Part shown: positions 39,395 to 49,119 of the stretch, piece by piece | Layout of the letters: each line of letters starts with the position of its first letter | How positions within the stretch are numbered: position 1 is the first letter of the stretch | DNA from: Nitrosomonas stercoris | Lineage (GTDB): Bacteria > Pseudomonadota > Gammaproteobacteria > Burkholderiales > Nitrosomonadaceae | Direction of reading: 5' to 3' | Assembly: GCA_006742785.1 (NCBI GenBank) | Contig: AP019755.1 | Span: 558,001-622,000, forward strand | Length of the DNA: 64,000 nt | Translations under genes and position numbers: made by a program | The notes under the pieces: model-generated | What the model saw: only the letters and a program-made list of their open reading frames with translations | Databases searched by the model: none | What the model was told of the DNA's origin: nothing

Positions 39395-41869
39395 TTAATA
39401 ACTGAATGCAGCCTCAACCAGATAGGTACGTTGTGGATAAGGATGATGTACCCAGGCTTTGTCGTTATTAAGGTTGCTGATACCGAACGAAAACCGGCTT
39501 TTCAATCCACTACTAAATTGATGTCGATAGCTGGTCTTGAAATCCATGAAGAAAAAATCACTTTGGGAGCCAAATACATTATTTATATAATCCTTGTTAT
39601 CCGGACTGCTATATGAATCACTGACATATCGGCCAGACAAGGAAACATCCCAGGCATCCGTTACATGATAAGTGCCAAAGAAGTTGGCACGCCAATGTGG
39701 CAAGCGAATAACCTGTTTCCCAGTCAAATTGTAGTCGGCAGGCTGACCAGTTGAGGTTGTAAAACTAACTAGCGGTCCTTTTTCTACCTTTGCATTCATC
39801 CAGGTGCCATTAAACATAAAATCAAACCGTGAACCCAGAATATTTCTCTGATCATAGATTAATTCCACGCCGGTGGTACTGACCTCGCCAATATTCTGGA
39901 ATGCACCGGTTGTAATGGCACCTGTAGCAGAACGCACCTGCTGAATAGCATTATTGACATCATCCCGAAATGCATTCACGCGCACATAACCCTTTGGCAA
40001 TCCATATTCCATCATAAAATTATGATGCGTACCATTTTCTGGTTTAAGCGCCGCATTGGCAATCAATATATTTGTAGGAGAATTAAGTGATTGATACAGC
40101 TCGGAAATCACCGGAAAGCGATGCGCACGTCCGAAAGAATAACGAAATTTCCATTCTCCCGGTTCATAACCCAGTGAAACCTTAGGAGAGGTGGCTGTCT
40201 CGGAACGACTAGGCACCGGTAAATTGGCAGCTACTCCCTTGCTGGTATCCCACCATTCCTGACGCAGCCCGACAGTGACATCCCACTGCGGCAAAAAGCG
40301 ATACATGGACTGCGCAAAAATAGCATGGGTTTGTGTGCGTCCATCATTATTCCGATTGGCTTGCAAGGCACCCCGGGTCAAACTGGCATAATCTGTCAGA
40401 GCGTATTGCCTGAAACTGAGATTGTTCTGATCGAAATGATAACCTGCTAAAAATGATAACTTGTCATTCTCCAATAATGCAGGGTTGCTTAGCTTGAGAT
40501 CGTAATTCAGCCAATTGAATTTGCGAAAATCCTGGATCTGTCCGGCGCCGGTATTGGCCGGATCAGCATGATTAAAGAAAGAAGCAGCACGAATATCTTT
40601 CAACACATCAAAATAGCTAAGCGTGGTGTCGATATCCCATAAAGGTGTCAACGAACCGCGCAAGGACAATCCCAGATTCAGCGTTTCACGTTTATCACGG
40701 CTGTCAGAAAAACCGCCTTGCACCACGTCAAAACGTGTGCCATCCAATGATGCATTGCCTGGATTAGCGCAAGTTGCAACTGAATTGCAAGGAAGTGCTG
40801 GCCCGCCCCAAAACGAATCGCCATTTGTATCGTACAAATAATTACGGGCACGTTCCTGCTTACGGGAAAGATCTTCATAGGCCACCGTAAAAAGGACCAA
40901 TATGTCAGAAGTAATATCATAGCCAAACTTGCCCTTGAACAAATGAGTATTCACCTTCTCCGGCCCGGTATCACCATAAATAATACTGGGCGTACCTCGT
41001 GTATCCGGTGTTCTGACACCACCACTGACCGCTGTTCCGCCAGCCACATCAAATAATCCTGTGTTATCAATGAAATAAGATTGTGGTTGACCCTGAGCTT
41101 CGAGACGGTTATAGGATAAAAACACCGTAAATTTATCCTGGAACCGATTGCCATAGGAAACATATTGTCTGTCACCAATAAATGTCCCTTTGTCCTCTCC
41201 ATAATTCTTGTAGGGTTGAATAAAAAGGCTGCTTTCCAGATAAAATTCCTGTTTATGTGGCAAATGAGTATTAATATTGACGACCCCACCCATCGAATTA
41301 CCACTGTATTCAGCTGAAAAAGGGCCATATACCACATCTGCCGAATCAATCTCGTTCGGGCCGACCAATGACCAGCGCGGCGCACCATTCCAGCTTGCCT
41401 GCAGAAAGTTGTGCAGTGGCATCCCATCAGCATAAACCATGCTGCGCGCAGTTGAAAACATGTCTGCTCCCCGAATGCCAAGCATCCCGTTGGGATCTCC
41501 CACGTAGCGCTGGCGAATTTGCAAACTGGGCATATACTTGAGTACTTCTTCCGTAGTTTGCGCATTTTGTTGCTCGATTTGTGCACGCGTGACACGAGAG
41601 GAAGGCGATGTAAAGTGAGAATCACGCGCCGTTTCGCCAGTAATAACCATTTCCTTAAAAACAGTCCCATTTGGCGCGCTTGAGTTGCTCGTTACAGATC
41701 TTTGCTGCCCATCAGCCTCATCGCCTTCACCAGCGTCACTGGATTCTTCAGCTTGTGATGAAGCATCTATTATCTGTTCCGACTGTTGCTCTTGCCCTGC
41801 ATCTTGAGCAGTCCATGCGACTGAAGCATAAATCAAGCTGGTCAGCGCTAGTGAAAACTGTCTTTTCAT
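39395..41869 (-). CDS. TonB-dependent outer-membrane receptor of the second BNR cassette
   Basis: The 824-residue receptor has the signal peptide MKRQFSLALTSLIYASVAWTA. An unusual acidic, Ser- and Gln-rich linker of about 50 residues (EQQSEQIIDASSQAEESSD) follows. The plug begins with VFKEMVITGETA and has GMLGIRGADMFSTARSMVYADG and YGPFSAEYSGNSMGGVVN. The barrel ends in AAFSY. Start: the ATG at 41869 has AAAGGG ten bases upstream; a TTG six codons earlier overlaps that site. The BNR gene lies 118 bp upstream on the same strand, the reverse gene order of the first cassette. The substrate is unknown. Confidence 0.88.
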   Translation of the reverse strand: MKRQFSLALTSLIYASVAWTAQDAGQEQQSEQIIDASSQAEESSDAGEGDEADGQQRSVTSNSSAPNGTVFKEMVITGETARDSHFTSPSSRVTRAQIEQQNAQTTEEVLKYMPSLQIRQRYVGDPNGMLGIRGADMFSTARSMVYADGMPLHNFLQASWNGAPRWSLVGPNEIDSADVVYGPFSAEYSGNSMGGVVNINTHLPHKQEFYLESSLFIQPYKNYGEDKGTFIGDRQYVSYGNRFQDKFTVFLSYNRLEAQGQPQSYFIDNTGLFDVAGGTAVSGGVRTPDTRGTPSIIYGDTGPEKVNTHLFKGKFGYDITSDILVLFTVAYEDLSRKQERARNYLYDTNGDSFWGGPALPCNSVATCANPGNASLDGTRFDVVQGGFSDSRDKRETLNLGLSLRGSLTPLWDIDTTLSYFDVLKDIRAASFFNHADPANTGAGQIQDFRKFNWLNYDLKLSNPALLENDKLSFLAGYHFDQNNLSFRQYALTDYASLTRGALQANRNNDGRTQTHAIFAQSMYRFLPQWDVTVGLRQEWWDTSKGVAANLPVPSRSETATSPKVSLGYEPGEWKFRYSFGRAHRFPVISELYQSLNSPTNILIANAALKPENGTHHNFMMEYGLPKGYVRVNAFRDDVNNAIQQVRSATGAITTGAFQNIGEVSTTGVELIYDQRNILGSRFDFMFNGTWMNAKVEKGPLVSFTTSTGQPADYNLTGKQVIRLPHWRANFFGTYHVTDAWDVSLSGRYVSDSYSSPDNKDYINNVFGSQSDFFFMDFKTSYRHQFSSGLKSRFSFGISNLNNDKAWVHHPYPQRTYLVEAAFSY

Positions 41870-42005
41870 TTTAAATAACCCTTTCAATATTGATTGACAC
41901 TGGAAAAATGCTCATCTATTTTGTTATCCAACTGTTTTCGCACTGTTCCTCCCTGTCAGGCAGTACATATATACAGCCATCCATGATCGTCGTTTCAAGT
42001 AACTG

Positions 42006-43230
42006 TCAGCCATCCAATCGATTAATGACCGCTTCGATAGGCAAAACCCGCAACCCTTCATTTTCGGTATGCCATACCACCAATGCCTTGTTGTGATTGA
42101 TCAAAGGGATCGGATAGTCACTGGCACCAGCCGACTGCATCAAGTCCAGCGATCCCTGCCAGGTGTTGCCGCTATCATTTGAAAACATCATTTGTGTGGA
42201 ATAAAGGTTTCCATCGAATTCACGCCAGGTCAGAAGGATTGTTGCTCTGTGTGCAACAACAGCAGCATGATTGGGTTGTGCATCGAGGTTGCCCAGACGC
42301 ATGGGAATAGATTCCTGATCACCATTAATCTGCTTGTAAAACAACCCTTTATTGACGGCACCATCGGTAAACCAGGTCAGATGCAACTGCCCTTTGTGAT
42401 CAACGGCTATACTGCCGCCGTTATGCGGACAGGCATCAATCCGCCACTCGTCACGAGTCACTCTCCTCACACCCTCCTCTGCCTTGTCCAGATTGATCAA
42501 AGCAAAATCACGAGTGCTGCCATCAAAGGATATTGCGCAACAACACGACAGGTCCGCTGTCTGTCCAGGTCAGCGCTGTCCGGCAACATTCACAAGTGTG
42601 CTGATGAATCTGCCGGTTCGGTTCAAAGTGCTCCCCATTGTCAAATGATTGGCTGCTATACAGCGAAATCCCTTTGAAGGCCTCACCTTTTTCTCTGGCA
42701 GCATCACGATCTCTGGCATCCAACCAGGCAACCACCACCCTGCCTTCTTCATTGGTTGCCAGTGAGTCGAATCGGTGGCTGATAATTCGTCCATCATCAT
42801 TAAGCACAACGGGCCGGGAAAACGTCCGGCCCGAATCGATCGAACGTGAGAACTTTATATTTCCGGAATATTTTTCAGAGAGAAGCTGTGTCCAGGTAAC
42901 CAGTATCGTGCCGTTACGTGCCACCCGGATTTTGGGGCGATTTTCACCATTGGCAGCTATATTTTCTGCCTCGGATGTCACAATAACCGGCGCGGAGAAA
43001 CGCTTGCCATCATCTTCTGATCGAGAAATCTGTAAATATTTATTTGCAACCTGGGCCAGCCATAATCGTCCGCTCTGATCCAGCGTTACCCCAACTGCGA
43101 GCGTTGATCCGGGAAATTTGGGGGTGGATTTGATGATCGATGACTGGATCAGGGTACCAGTATCCGCCGCAGTCACCGCAAAGGAAATAATCAATAAACA
43201 GAAGCTGGCCAGCCTGAAGCAAAAAGACAT
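42006..43230 (-). pseudogene. frameshifted BNR/Asp-box protein with Cys-Glu-Cys-Cys motif
   Basis: This is a paralogue of the BNR protein at 24961-26205. The first part (43230-42523) has a signal peptide ending AVTAADT, Asp-boxes (RSEDDGKRFS, RSIDSGRTFS) and HTCECCR, and stops after LLRNIL. The second part continues in the next frame as FDGSTRDFALINLDK and IDACPHNGG, LTWREFDGN, ending at 42006. Removing one G of the GG at 42528-42529 restores RNIFDGSTRD, aligned with RHIFDGTMRD of the paralogue. The His/Met-rich N-terminal stretch of the paralogue is missing. It is either a recent pseudogene or a sequence error. Palindrome site 3 lies 54 bp upstream of its ATG. Confidence 0.8.
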
Positions 43231-43283
43231 TTTGTTTTCTCCCTGAAAAACAAAAGAATAATTGATTCAAGGAAAAACAAAAA

Positions 43284-43300
43284 TGTGACAAATTGTCGCA
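43284..43300. promoter_or_regulatory. 17-bp palindrome, putative repressor operator, site 3
   Basis: TGTGACAAATTGTCGCA differs from sites 1 and 2 by one base. It lies 54 bp upstream of the BNR2 ATG on the minus strand and about 120 bp from the divergent DUF2325 gene. Confidence 0.65.
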
Positions 43301-43364
43301 CCTTGCACAATTACACACTGAATTGGCATGAGATCAACATTGAATTGTAAATCTTATTGAATAA

Positions 43365-43383
43365 TTTAATGATAATCATTATT
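43365..43383. promoter_or_regulatory. Fur box 1
   Basis: TTTAATGATAATCATTATT matches the 19-bp Fur consensus at 16 of 19 positions. It lies 39 bp before the ATG of the first DUF2325 gene, so iron repression of the block 43423-48685 is expected. Confidence 0.78.
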
Positions 43384-43422
43384 ATTACTGTTCCTGAAAT
43401 ATTAAACTGTAGGAGATTGCAT

Positions 43423-44727
43423 ATGCGCACATCTGTCATTCAGCAGCAGCCGGAAATTAACGCCTCGTTATCTGAAACCAGATTTCTCCACAACAAAAAG
43501 ATGGATTTATCTCCCATTCCCATAAAACGTACCAAACTTTGGGAGCTGGATAACACGCATCATTGTCCTGTTATTGGTCTGTGCCTTCCTTCCGCCGATC
43601 TCGAACGTTTTGCCAAGCGTTTTGGCTTTACCGCTTCCATCAGCAATGCGCATGATCTGCATGTTGAAGCAGTCTGCCGGGTGGCTTCGCGCAATCCGGT
43701 GGCAGAAACCATACACAAACACCTTGATCGACTCTATGCAAACCAGATCAAGCAGTTTGATGCTGCCAAAACTGACAATGAAGTGTTGACACTATGGGAC
43801 TCTCAGTTCACGCATGGAAAAATAGCTGGAGCACTGTGGGCAGCGCTTACTCACAAGCGCATTAGCTCCGCAAGCAGAAAACAAATTCACGATCAAATCC
43901 ACATGCATACACATGCAGCAGTCGCTGAGCTGGCAACGGCACAAAACCGCCACCACGTCATCCAGCAGCGTCTGCAGGAACAAACCGAGCAACTGGAGCA
44001 ACTCCAGGAAAAACACGCGCAGACAGAACTGCGCTTACGGCAACAATTGGAACAAGCAGCCACTGAAATCAAGCAATTACAACGCTTTCAGCGTGATAAC
44101 AAAGCGCTTCAACAACGCTTAAAAAAACTGGAATCGAATCAGGCCATGCTGAAAATGAGCCAATGTCTGATGCGTCTGACAACGGAAAACGAACAATTGC
44201 AGATCCGGCTTGCGCAAGCCAGTGAGTTGAAGCAATCTCTTAAAAATGCTTGTCATAACCTGGCTGAACTCTATCGTGAACGCGACACTTTACATGCTGA
44301 ACGCGATGCGCTTGAAAATCTGCTACTGGCACTTAATTCTAGCGAGGCAATCGAACAGGCAGCAGCCGATGCTGGCGACACCACCAATAACCACGATTGC
44401 ATTTTATGTGTAGGCGGCCGCTCTGCATTGGTACCGCATTATCGTGCGCTCGCCAGGCAACTTGGCCTCACCCTATCGCACCACGATGGCGGGCGAGAAG
44501 ACGCTCTATCTCGCTTGCCGGAAATGATATATGGCGCTACTGCTGTCATTTGCCCAACTGATTGCGTCAGCCACGCTGCCTATTATCAGATCAAAAAAAT
44601 TTGTCGCCTGGGAGATAAGCCTTGTCTACTCTTCAAAGGAGCAGGTATTTCCAGCTTCGCAAGAGCACTGACAAAAATCATATCTGGCCAAACCAGTGAA
44701 AATCGCTCGATCTATTCCATCAACTAG
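43423..44727 (+). CDS. DUF2325 protein with long coiled coil
   Basis: The 434-residue cytosolic protein has an N-terminal globular part (CPVIGLCLPSADLERFAKRF), a long Gln/Glu-rich coiled coil (about residues 165-305) and a C-terminal DUF2325 domain with CVGGR near 329, HHDGGREDALSRLPEM and VICPTDCVSHAAYY. DUF2325 has no assigned biochemical role that I know of; the conserved cysteines suggest metal or redox sensing, which is inference. The ATG follows TAGGAG. A Fur box directly precedes it, and a shorter DUF2325 paralogue closes the heme block at 49147. It is first in a likely operon with the CbiX-like protein and heme receptor. Confidence 0.8.
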   Translation: MRTSVIQQQPEINASLSETRFLHNKKMDLSPIPIKRTKLWELDNTHHCPVIGLCLPSADLERFAKRFGFTASISNAHDLHVEAVCRVASRNPVAETIHKHLDRLYANQIKQFDAAKTDNEVLTLWDSQFTHGKIAGALWAALTHKRISSASRKQIHDQIHMHTHAAVAELATAQNRHHVIQQRLQEQTEQLEQLQEKHAQTELRLRQQLEQAATEIKQLQRFQRDNKALQQRLKKLESNQAMLKMSQCLMRLTTENEQLQIRLAQASELKQSLKNACHNLAELYRERDTLHAERDALENLLLALNSSEAIEQAAADAGDTTNNHDCILCVGGRSALVPHYRALARQLGLTLSHHDGGREDALSRLPEMIYGATAVICPTDCVSHAAYYQIKKICRLGDKPCLLFKGAGISSFARALTKIISGQTSENRSIYSIN

Positions 44728-44790
44728 ACACCAATACAATCGATTTAGTCGCACCTTTTTCTATTTATTTTTATACAGCACGGAGAAAAT

Positions 44791-46497
44791 ATGTTTCTTG
44801 GCATCAAACGAGCAAGGATCGCCTTGTCACTCTATTTATTAGCTTTCATTTTGCTAGGTACGGGCAAGCTATATGCAGCCGACACCGAATCACTCAATCA
44901 AACTGGTTTTCTGGTGGTGGCAGCAGATCGTGGCTTTGTTGGCAATGAAGAAATCCGTGACGCATTCGCAACATTTGCAGCAGAATACCCCGCAGCATTG
45001 GTATTGGTAACAGATGAACGTAGCCGGGAAACACTGAAACCGGCACTTGATCATTTATATAGCCAAAACATCAAGCGCATCGTGGTGTTACCTTTATTTA
45101 TCTCCACCGCTGAGCCACGTTATCAACTAATCCATTCACTCATTACAGAAGAAAACAAAACTCTCCCCTTAGTATTTGCTCGCCCTTACGGGGCAAGCTA
45201 TTTCGCGGTTGAAGCGCTTGCTTCTCAACTACGCACGATGGCTGAGGTCAACCGCCAACATTTACTGATTGTGGGCTATGGTGCACAGGAAGATAAAGAT
45301 CAACGCGCCATGTATGACGATTGGAAACGCATTGCCAAACAAGCCGCGCAAGATATTCCATTTCAATCAGTTAACGTGCTGATTATTCCAGAAAAAAAGG
45401 AGAATGAAGCATCAGAAAGCTATTCTGATAACGTAAAAAAACAATTGAGCAATGCGCTTATCGCCAAAAAAACAGTCGGCAAAAATGCCAATCATCAGGT
45501 CATTGCATTTGCCCTAGGGCCAAAACACGACAATATGATGTCGCTGGAAAGTCGCCTACAATGGTATTTGCCTAAAAATGCCAAGCTCAATCCATCCGGC
45601 ATTGAAACACCACAGCTGGCCATGTGGATGCAACGGGAAGCCAATCGTAATCTACCATTGGCGACAGAAAACATCGGTGTCATTTTGTTTGCTCATGGTG
45701 CCGATTTTCACTGGAATGAAAGCCTGCGCACCGCAGTTGCCCCCCTGCTGGATCGCTACAAAATTGAATATGCTTTCTCTATGGCTGATCCAGCCACCAT
45801 TGAACGTGCATTACGCAAACTGGAACAACGCGGTGCCCAAAGTGCCATCGTCGTTAGTGCTTATGCCACACATAACTCCTTCCGTCAGGAAATCAGCCAT
45901 CTGACCGGTCTGGATGTTGAAAATCCGCAAACTCCACCGGCAATCAGTAGTGGTGGACATGATCACCATGGCCATTCCAGCATGCCTCCCGCCAGAATTT
46001 TGACGTCATTACCAGTCATCTGGACCGGTGGCTATGAAGACAATCCGCTGTTTGCACAAGCCTTGTTTGATCGGGCGCTAGCACTTTCCAAAGATCCTGC
46101 CAAAGAAACCATCATCTTGACAGCACATGGTGCGCGCGATGATCAGCAAAACGACAAATGGTTGCAAAAACTAGACAGCATTACCCAGCATATGCGCAGT
46201 AATGGCGGACAAAAATTCAAAGCTTTCAAGGCTGGTACCTGGCGTGAAGATTGGCCAGAAAAACGCGAAGCATGGGTCAAAAAAATTCGCGCCATGGTCA
46301 CCGAAGCAACTCAACAAGGGGGAACAGCCATTGTCATTCCAGCACGCACCACGGGTACCGGGCCGGAAAAACGCTTTCTCGATGGCTTGAAATTTGAGCT
46401 GGGAGAAGGCTTTGCACCGCATCCGCTATTCACTCAATGGGTAGAAGAACAAATCCAACAGGGCGTTGCTCAGCACAAACAAGCAATTACAAATTAA
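44791..46497 (+). CDS. exported CbiX-like protein with three chelatase modules
   Basis: The 568-residue protein has a signal peptide ending KLYAAD, so it should be periplasmic, unlike classic cytosolic CbiX or SirB. Module 1 (about 35-170) has the fold pattern but lacks the catalytic histidine (VVAADRGFVGNEE). Module 2 (about 295-420) has LFAHGADFHWNE. Module 3 (about 440-560) has LTAHGARDDQQND. A His-rich loop GGHDHHGHSS sits near 388-397. CbiX enzymes insert or remove metals in tetrapyrroles. Its place between a Fur-controlled DUF2325 gene and a heme receptor gene suggests periplasmic heme or metal handling; this is inference. The ribosome site is CGGAGAA. Confidence 0.8.
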   Translation: MFLGIKRARIALSLYLLAFILLGTGKLYAADTESLNQTGFLVVAADRGFVGNEEIRDAFATFAAEYPAALVLVTDERSRETLKPALDHLYSQNIKRIVVLPLFISTAEPRYQLIHSLITEENKTLPLVFARPYGASYFAVEALASQLRTMAEVNRQHLLIVGYGAQEDKDQRAMYDDWKRIAKQAAQDIPFQSVNVLIIPEKKENEASESYSDNVKKQLSNALIAKKTVGKNANHQVIAFALGPKHDNMMSLESRLQWYLPKNAKLNPSGIETPQLAMWMQREANRNLPLATENIGVILFAHGADFHWNESLRTAVAPLLDRYKIEYAFSMADPATIERALRKLEQRGAQSAIVVSAYATHNSFRQEISHLTGLDVENPQTPPAISSGGHDHHGHSSMPPARILTSLPVIWTGGYEDNPLFAQALFDRALALSKDPAKETIILTAHGARDDQQNDKWLQKLDSITQHMRSNGGQKFKAFKAGTWREDWPEKREAWVKKIRAMVTEATQQGGTAIVIPARTTGTGPEKRFLDGLKFELGEGFAPHPLFTQWVEEQIQQGVAQHKQAITN

Positions 46498-46591
46498 AAA
46501 TAACCACTCTTACTCAATCAACTATTAACCAAACAGCCAGCGTTTTGCCAGCCAGCCAGAAATAAACAACTAATTTCTAGAGGAATTTTTC

Positions 46592-48685
46592 ATGCAATTC
46601 AGGCTAAAACGCTCGCTGGTGATGACCAGGATGCATCTGGTAACACTTGCTGGCACGTTAACTTTAGGTGCTCCCGTTCTGGCACAACCAACTGATCTCA
46701 CGCTTGAGCAAAAAGAGCAAAAAATAGCGGCTGCCAATCTGCAGGAAATTACGGTGACGGCCACTCGCACCAGCCGCAAGGTTAGCGATGTGCCTGAATC
46801 CATCAGTGTGGTCGATACCGAACAAATACGTACCAGACAAGCAACTGACATGAGCGATATATTGCGTTATCTGCCCAACATTGAACTGGGTGGTGGGCCA
46901 CGCAACCTGGGATTAAATCCAGTTATACGCGGATTAGGGGATGATCGTATTCTATTCTTGCTGGATGGCGCGCGACAGGATTTTAATCGCGGCCACAATG
47001 CCCGTATCTTTACTGATCCCTCCTTGCTCAAGCGGGTAGATGTCATGCGCGGCCCGGCTTCCACCACATGGGGTAGCGGTGCGCTTGGCGGCGTCATTTC
47101 TTTTACTACGCTGGATGCTACTGATCTGTTGCGAACGGGAGAGCGCTTTGGCGTCAAACTCCGCGGCGGTTTTCAAAGCATGAATGAGCACTATATCCCT
47201 GGTATCAGCGCTTATGGCTTGCTGGGCGAACAATTTGATTATTTGCTGGATTTCTCTTACCGCAATGCAGCTGATGACATTCGCCATGGCGATGGCTCGC
47301 GGCTACAACACTCCCGCTTTGAATCTTATGCCAGCCTGGCCAAATTCAACTGGACGCCAAGCGATCATCAATTCATGTTTTCTGCTCAGACATTTGATCA
47401 ACTGGGTGAAGTACCTTCCAATTCACAAGCTGCCGCCACCCCCGATACCTTGGTAGATCGCCACACTGAGCAACGCAACTACACCTTGCGTTATCGCTAT
47501 GAAAACGAAGACAATACTTGGTTGAATCCGGAAATTCTAGTTTATCACAACACCACGCATAGTCTGGAGAAACGGTTATTTGATCAGCGGCGGGATGCCA
47601 CTGACTTTTCAACGACCGGTGTCAACGCACACAATAGTTCACAGCTTAATCTGGGTGAGTTTGTCAGCCAGTTATTCACCTACGGTATTGATTATTACCA
47701 CAACGAAGCCAAAGGCAAGCGTAATGGCGCTACCCGTACTGAATTCCCTCGCGGCAGCACCGATGTTGTTGGTATTTATTTGCAAGACGAAATCACTCTA
47801 TGGGATCGTTTGTCACTCACCCCTGGCGTACGCTGGGATCATTTCGATAATCAGGCCGACGGCATTGCAACCAGTAGTAACACCAACAGTCGCGTCAATT
47901 TCAAGCTAGGCGGCGCACTTAAAATAACCGATTGGTTTTCTATTGTGGGCGGCTATAACGAAGCCTTCCGTGCACCGACCTTAAGTGAACTATTTACTAC
48001 TGGTACTCACTTCAGCTGTGGACCGGGATGCGCCAATCTTTTTACGCCTAATCCGAATCTGAAACCGGAAACCGCCTTTAACAAGGAAATTGGTGCGCGT
48101 ATACAAAAATCAGATCTATTCTATGAAAATGACCAATTAACCGTTCGCGGTGCTTATTTTCATAACAAGGTCAAAAACTTTGTAGATCTGATGGTGGATT
48201 TTGTGTTCTATCCGGTGCCGGGCAACCCTGGTTTGGGTGGGACTACCAGCAGTGATAACGTGCACAACGCCGTACTAAAGGGCTTTGAAATCGAAGCAAA
48301 CTATGCCATGAAATACGCTTACACTGGCTTTTCCTATGCGCAAACACGTGGTTATAACCGGACAGATGGCGGTGTATTATCAAATGTACAGCCGGATAAA
48401 TGGATTGTGCTGGCCGGATTAAAATGGCCTGATTATGACCTTTCTCTGGGTTGGCGCAGCAGTATCGTCTCCGCACAAAACCGCGTTCCAACAGGCGGCA
48501 CACCTACTCCTGGTTATACATTGCATGACTTAACATTGGCTTGGGCACCACAAAATGGCCCTGCCAAGGGGTTTCGCATCGATTTTGGTGTCGACAACCT
48601 GACTGACAAAGATTATCGCCGTCATCTCAGCGTCTTGAAAGATCCGGGACGTAATTACAAATTGGCAGTGTCATACCAGTTTTAA
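46592..48685 (+). CDS. TonB-dependent heme/hemoprotein receptor
   Basis: The 697-residue outer-membrane receptor has a signal peptide ending PVLAQ, TonB box LQEITVTATR, a plug with NPVIRGLGDDRILFLLDGAR and MRGPASTTWGSGALGGVISF, and a barrel ending VSYQF. The FRAPTLSEL motif near 460 and NPNLKPE near 488 are the two signatures of heme receptors in the HemR/HmuR/HpuB group. An ATG with AGAGGAA upstream is used. It follows the CbiX-like gene by 94 bp and precedes the Fur-boxed hemP, making heme uptake a strong call. Confidence 0.92.
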   Translation: MQFRLKRSLVMTRMHLVTLAGTLTLGAPVLAQPTDLTLEQKEQKIAAANLQEITVTATRTSRKVSDVPESISVVDTEQIRTRQATDMSDILRYLPNIELGGGPRNLGLNPVIRGLGDDRILFLLDGARQDFNRGHNARIFTDPSLLKRVDVMRGPASTTWGSGALGGVISFTTLDATDLLRTGERFGVKLRGGFQSMNEHYIPGISAYGLLGEQFDYLLDFSYRNAADDIRHGDGSRLQHSRFESYASLAKFNWTPSDHQFMFSAQTFDQLGEVPSNSQAAATPDTLVDRHTEQRNYTLRYRYENEDNTWLNPEILVYHNTTHSLEKRLFDQRRDATDFSTTGVNAHNSSQLNLGEFVSQLFTYGIDYYHNEAKGKRNGATRTEFPRGSTDVVGIYLQDEITLWDRLSLTPGVRWDHFDNQADGIATSSNTNSRVNFKLGGALKITDWFSIVGGYNEAFRAPTLSELFTTGTHFSCGPGCANLFTPNPNLKPETAFNKEIGARIQKSDLFYENDQLTVRGAYFHNKVKNFVDLMVDFVFYPVPGNPGLGGTTSSDNVHNAVLKGFEIEANYAMKYAYTGFSYAQTRGYNRTDGGVLSNVQPDKWIVLAGLKWPDYDLSLGWRSSIVSAQNRVPTGGTPTPGYTLHDLTLAWAPQNGPAKGFRIDFGVDNLTDKDYRRHLSVLKDPGRNYKLAVSYQF

Positions 48686-48755
48686 GCACATATTTTGAAA
48701 CCATCAATTTGCTCATTGTTTTTAACAAAACACTTGCACAAATTATTTTAGTCTA

Positions 48756-48774
48756 TATAATGATAATCATTCTC
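48756..48774. promoter_or_regulatory. Fur box 2
   Basis: TATAATGATAATCATTCTC matches the Fur consensus at 17 of 19 positions, 24 bp before the hemP ATG. Confidence 0.82.
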
Positions 48775-48798
48775 GTTTACAAGTAGCTGGAGTCATAC

Positions 48799-48996
48799 AT
48801 GGAGCCAACCACCCACAAATATCATGCAGGACACACGCCTGATAATGGATTGTTTCCTCATTTTGAACCACTGACAATCAAGCTACTCAGCAGTGAAGAT
48901 TTATTTGGCAATAGTAACGAGATATTAATTCAACATCGCAATGAGCAATATCGTCTACGTTTGACGCGTAACAATAAACTGATTCTTACCAAGTAA
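48799..48996 (+). CDS. hemP: hemin uptake protein HemP
   Basis: The 65-residue protein's C-terminal half carries the HemP/HmuP pattern: SSEDLFGNSNEILIQHRNE, then YRLRLTRNNKLILTK. HemP proteins are small cytosolic factors needed for expression of heme receptors in several betaproteobacteria. The N-terminal half is His-rich (TTHKYHAGH). It has its own Fur box immediately upstream and lies 113 bp after the heme receptor gene. The second DUF2325 gene follows after a structured leader. Confidence 0.85.
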   Translation: MEPTTHKYHAGHTPDNGLFPHFEPLTIKLLSSEDLFGNSNEILIQHRNEQYRLRLTRNNKLILTK

Positions 48997-49052
48997 TCAT
49001 TCGCTCATTCAGCGGTTTAAATTTGTAGCTTAACCACCCTGTTTTTGTAGTA

Positions 49053-49119
49053 ATCACTGGCAGTGCTCTCTCCTCTTCCAGTGATCAATGACGGCAAGCC
49101 AGCCCCTGACTTCAGGGGC
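49053..49119 (+). other. two hairpins between hemP and the second DUF2325 gene
   Basis: ATCACTGG (49053-49060) pairs with CCAGTGAT (49078-49085), and GCCCCTGA (49102-49109) pairs with TCAGGGGC (49112-49119). GGCAAGCCAGCC begins at 49093, and GGCAAGCCAGCC recurs at 49117, followed by seven T. The second hairpin plus T-run could attenuate transcription into the DUF2325 gene. Confidence 0.4.

Noticed and set aside
44740-44758. GTCGCACC before the CbiX-like gene resembling a palindrome half-site
   Set aside because: The other arm is absent.
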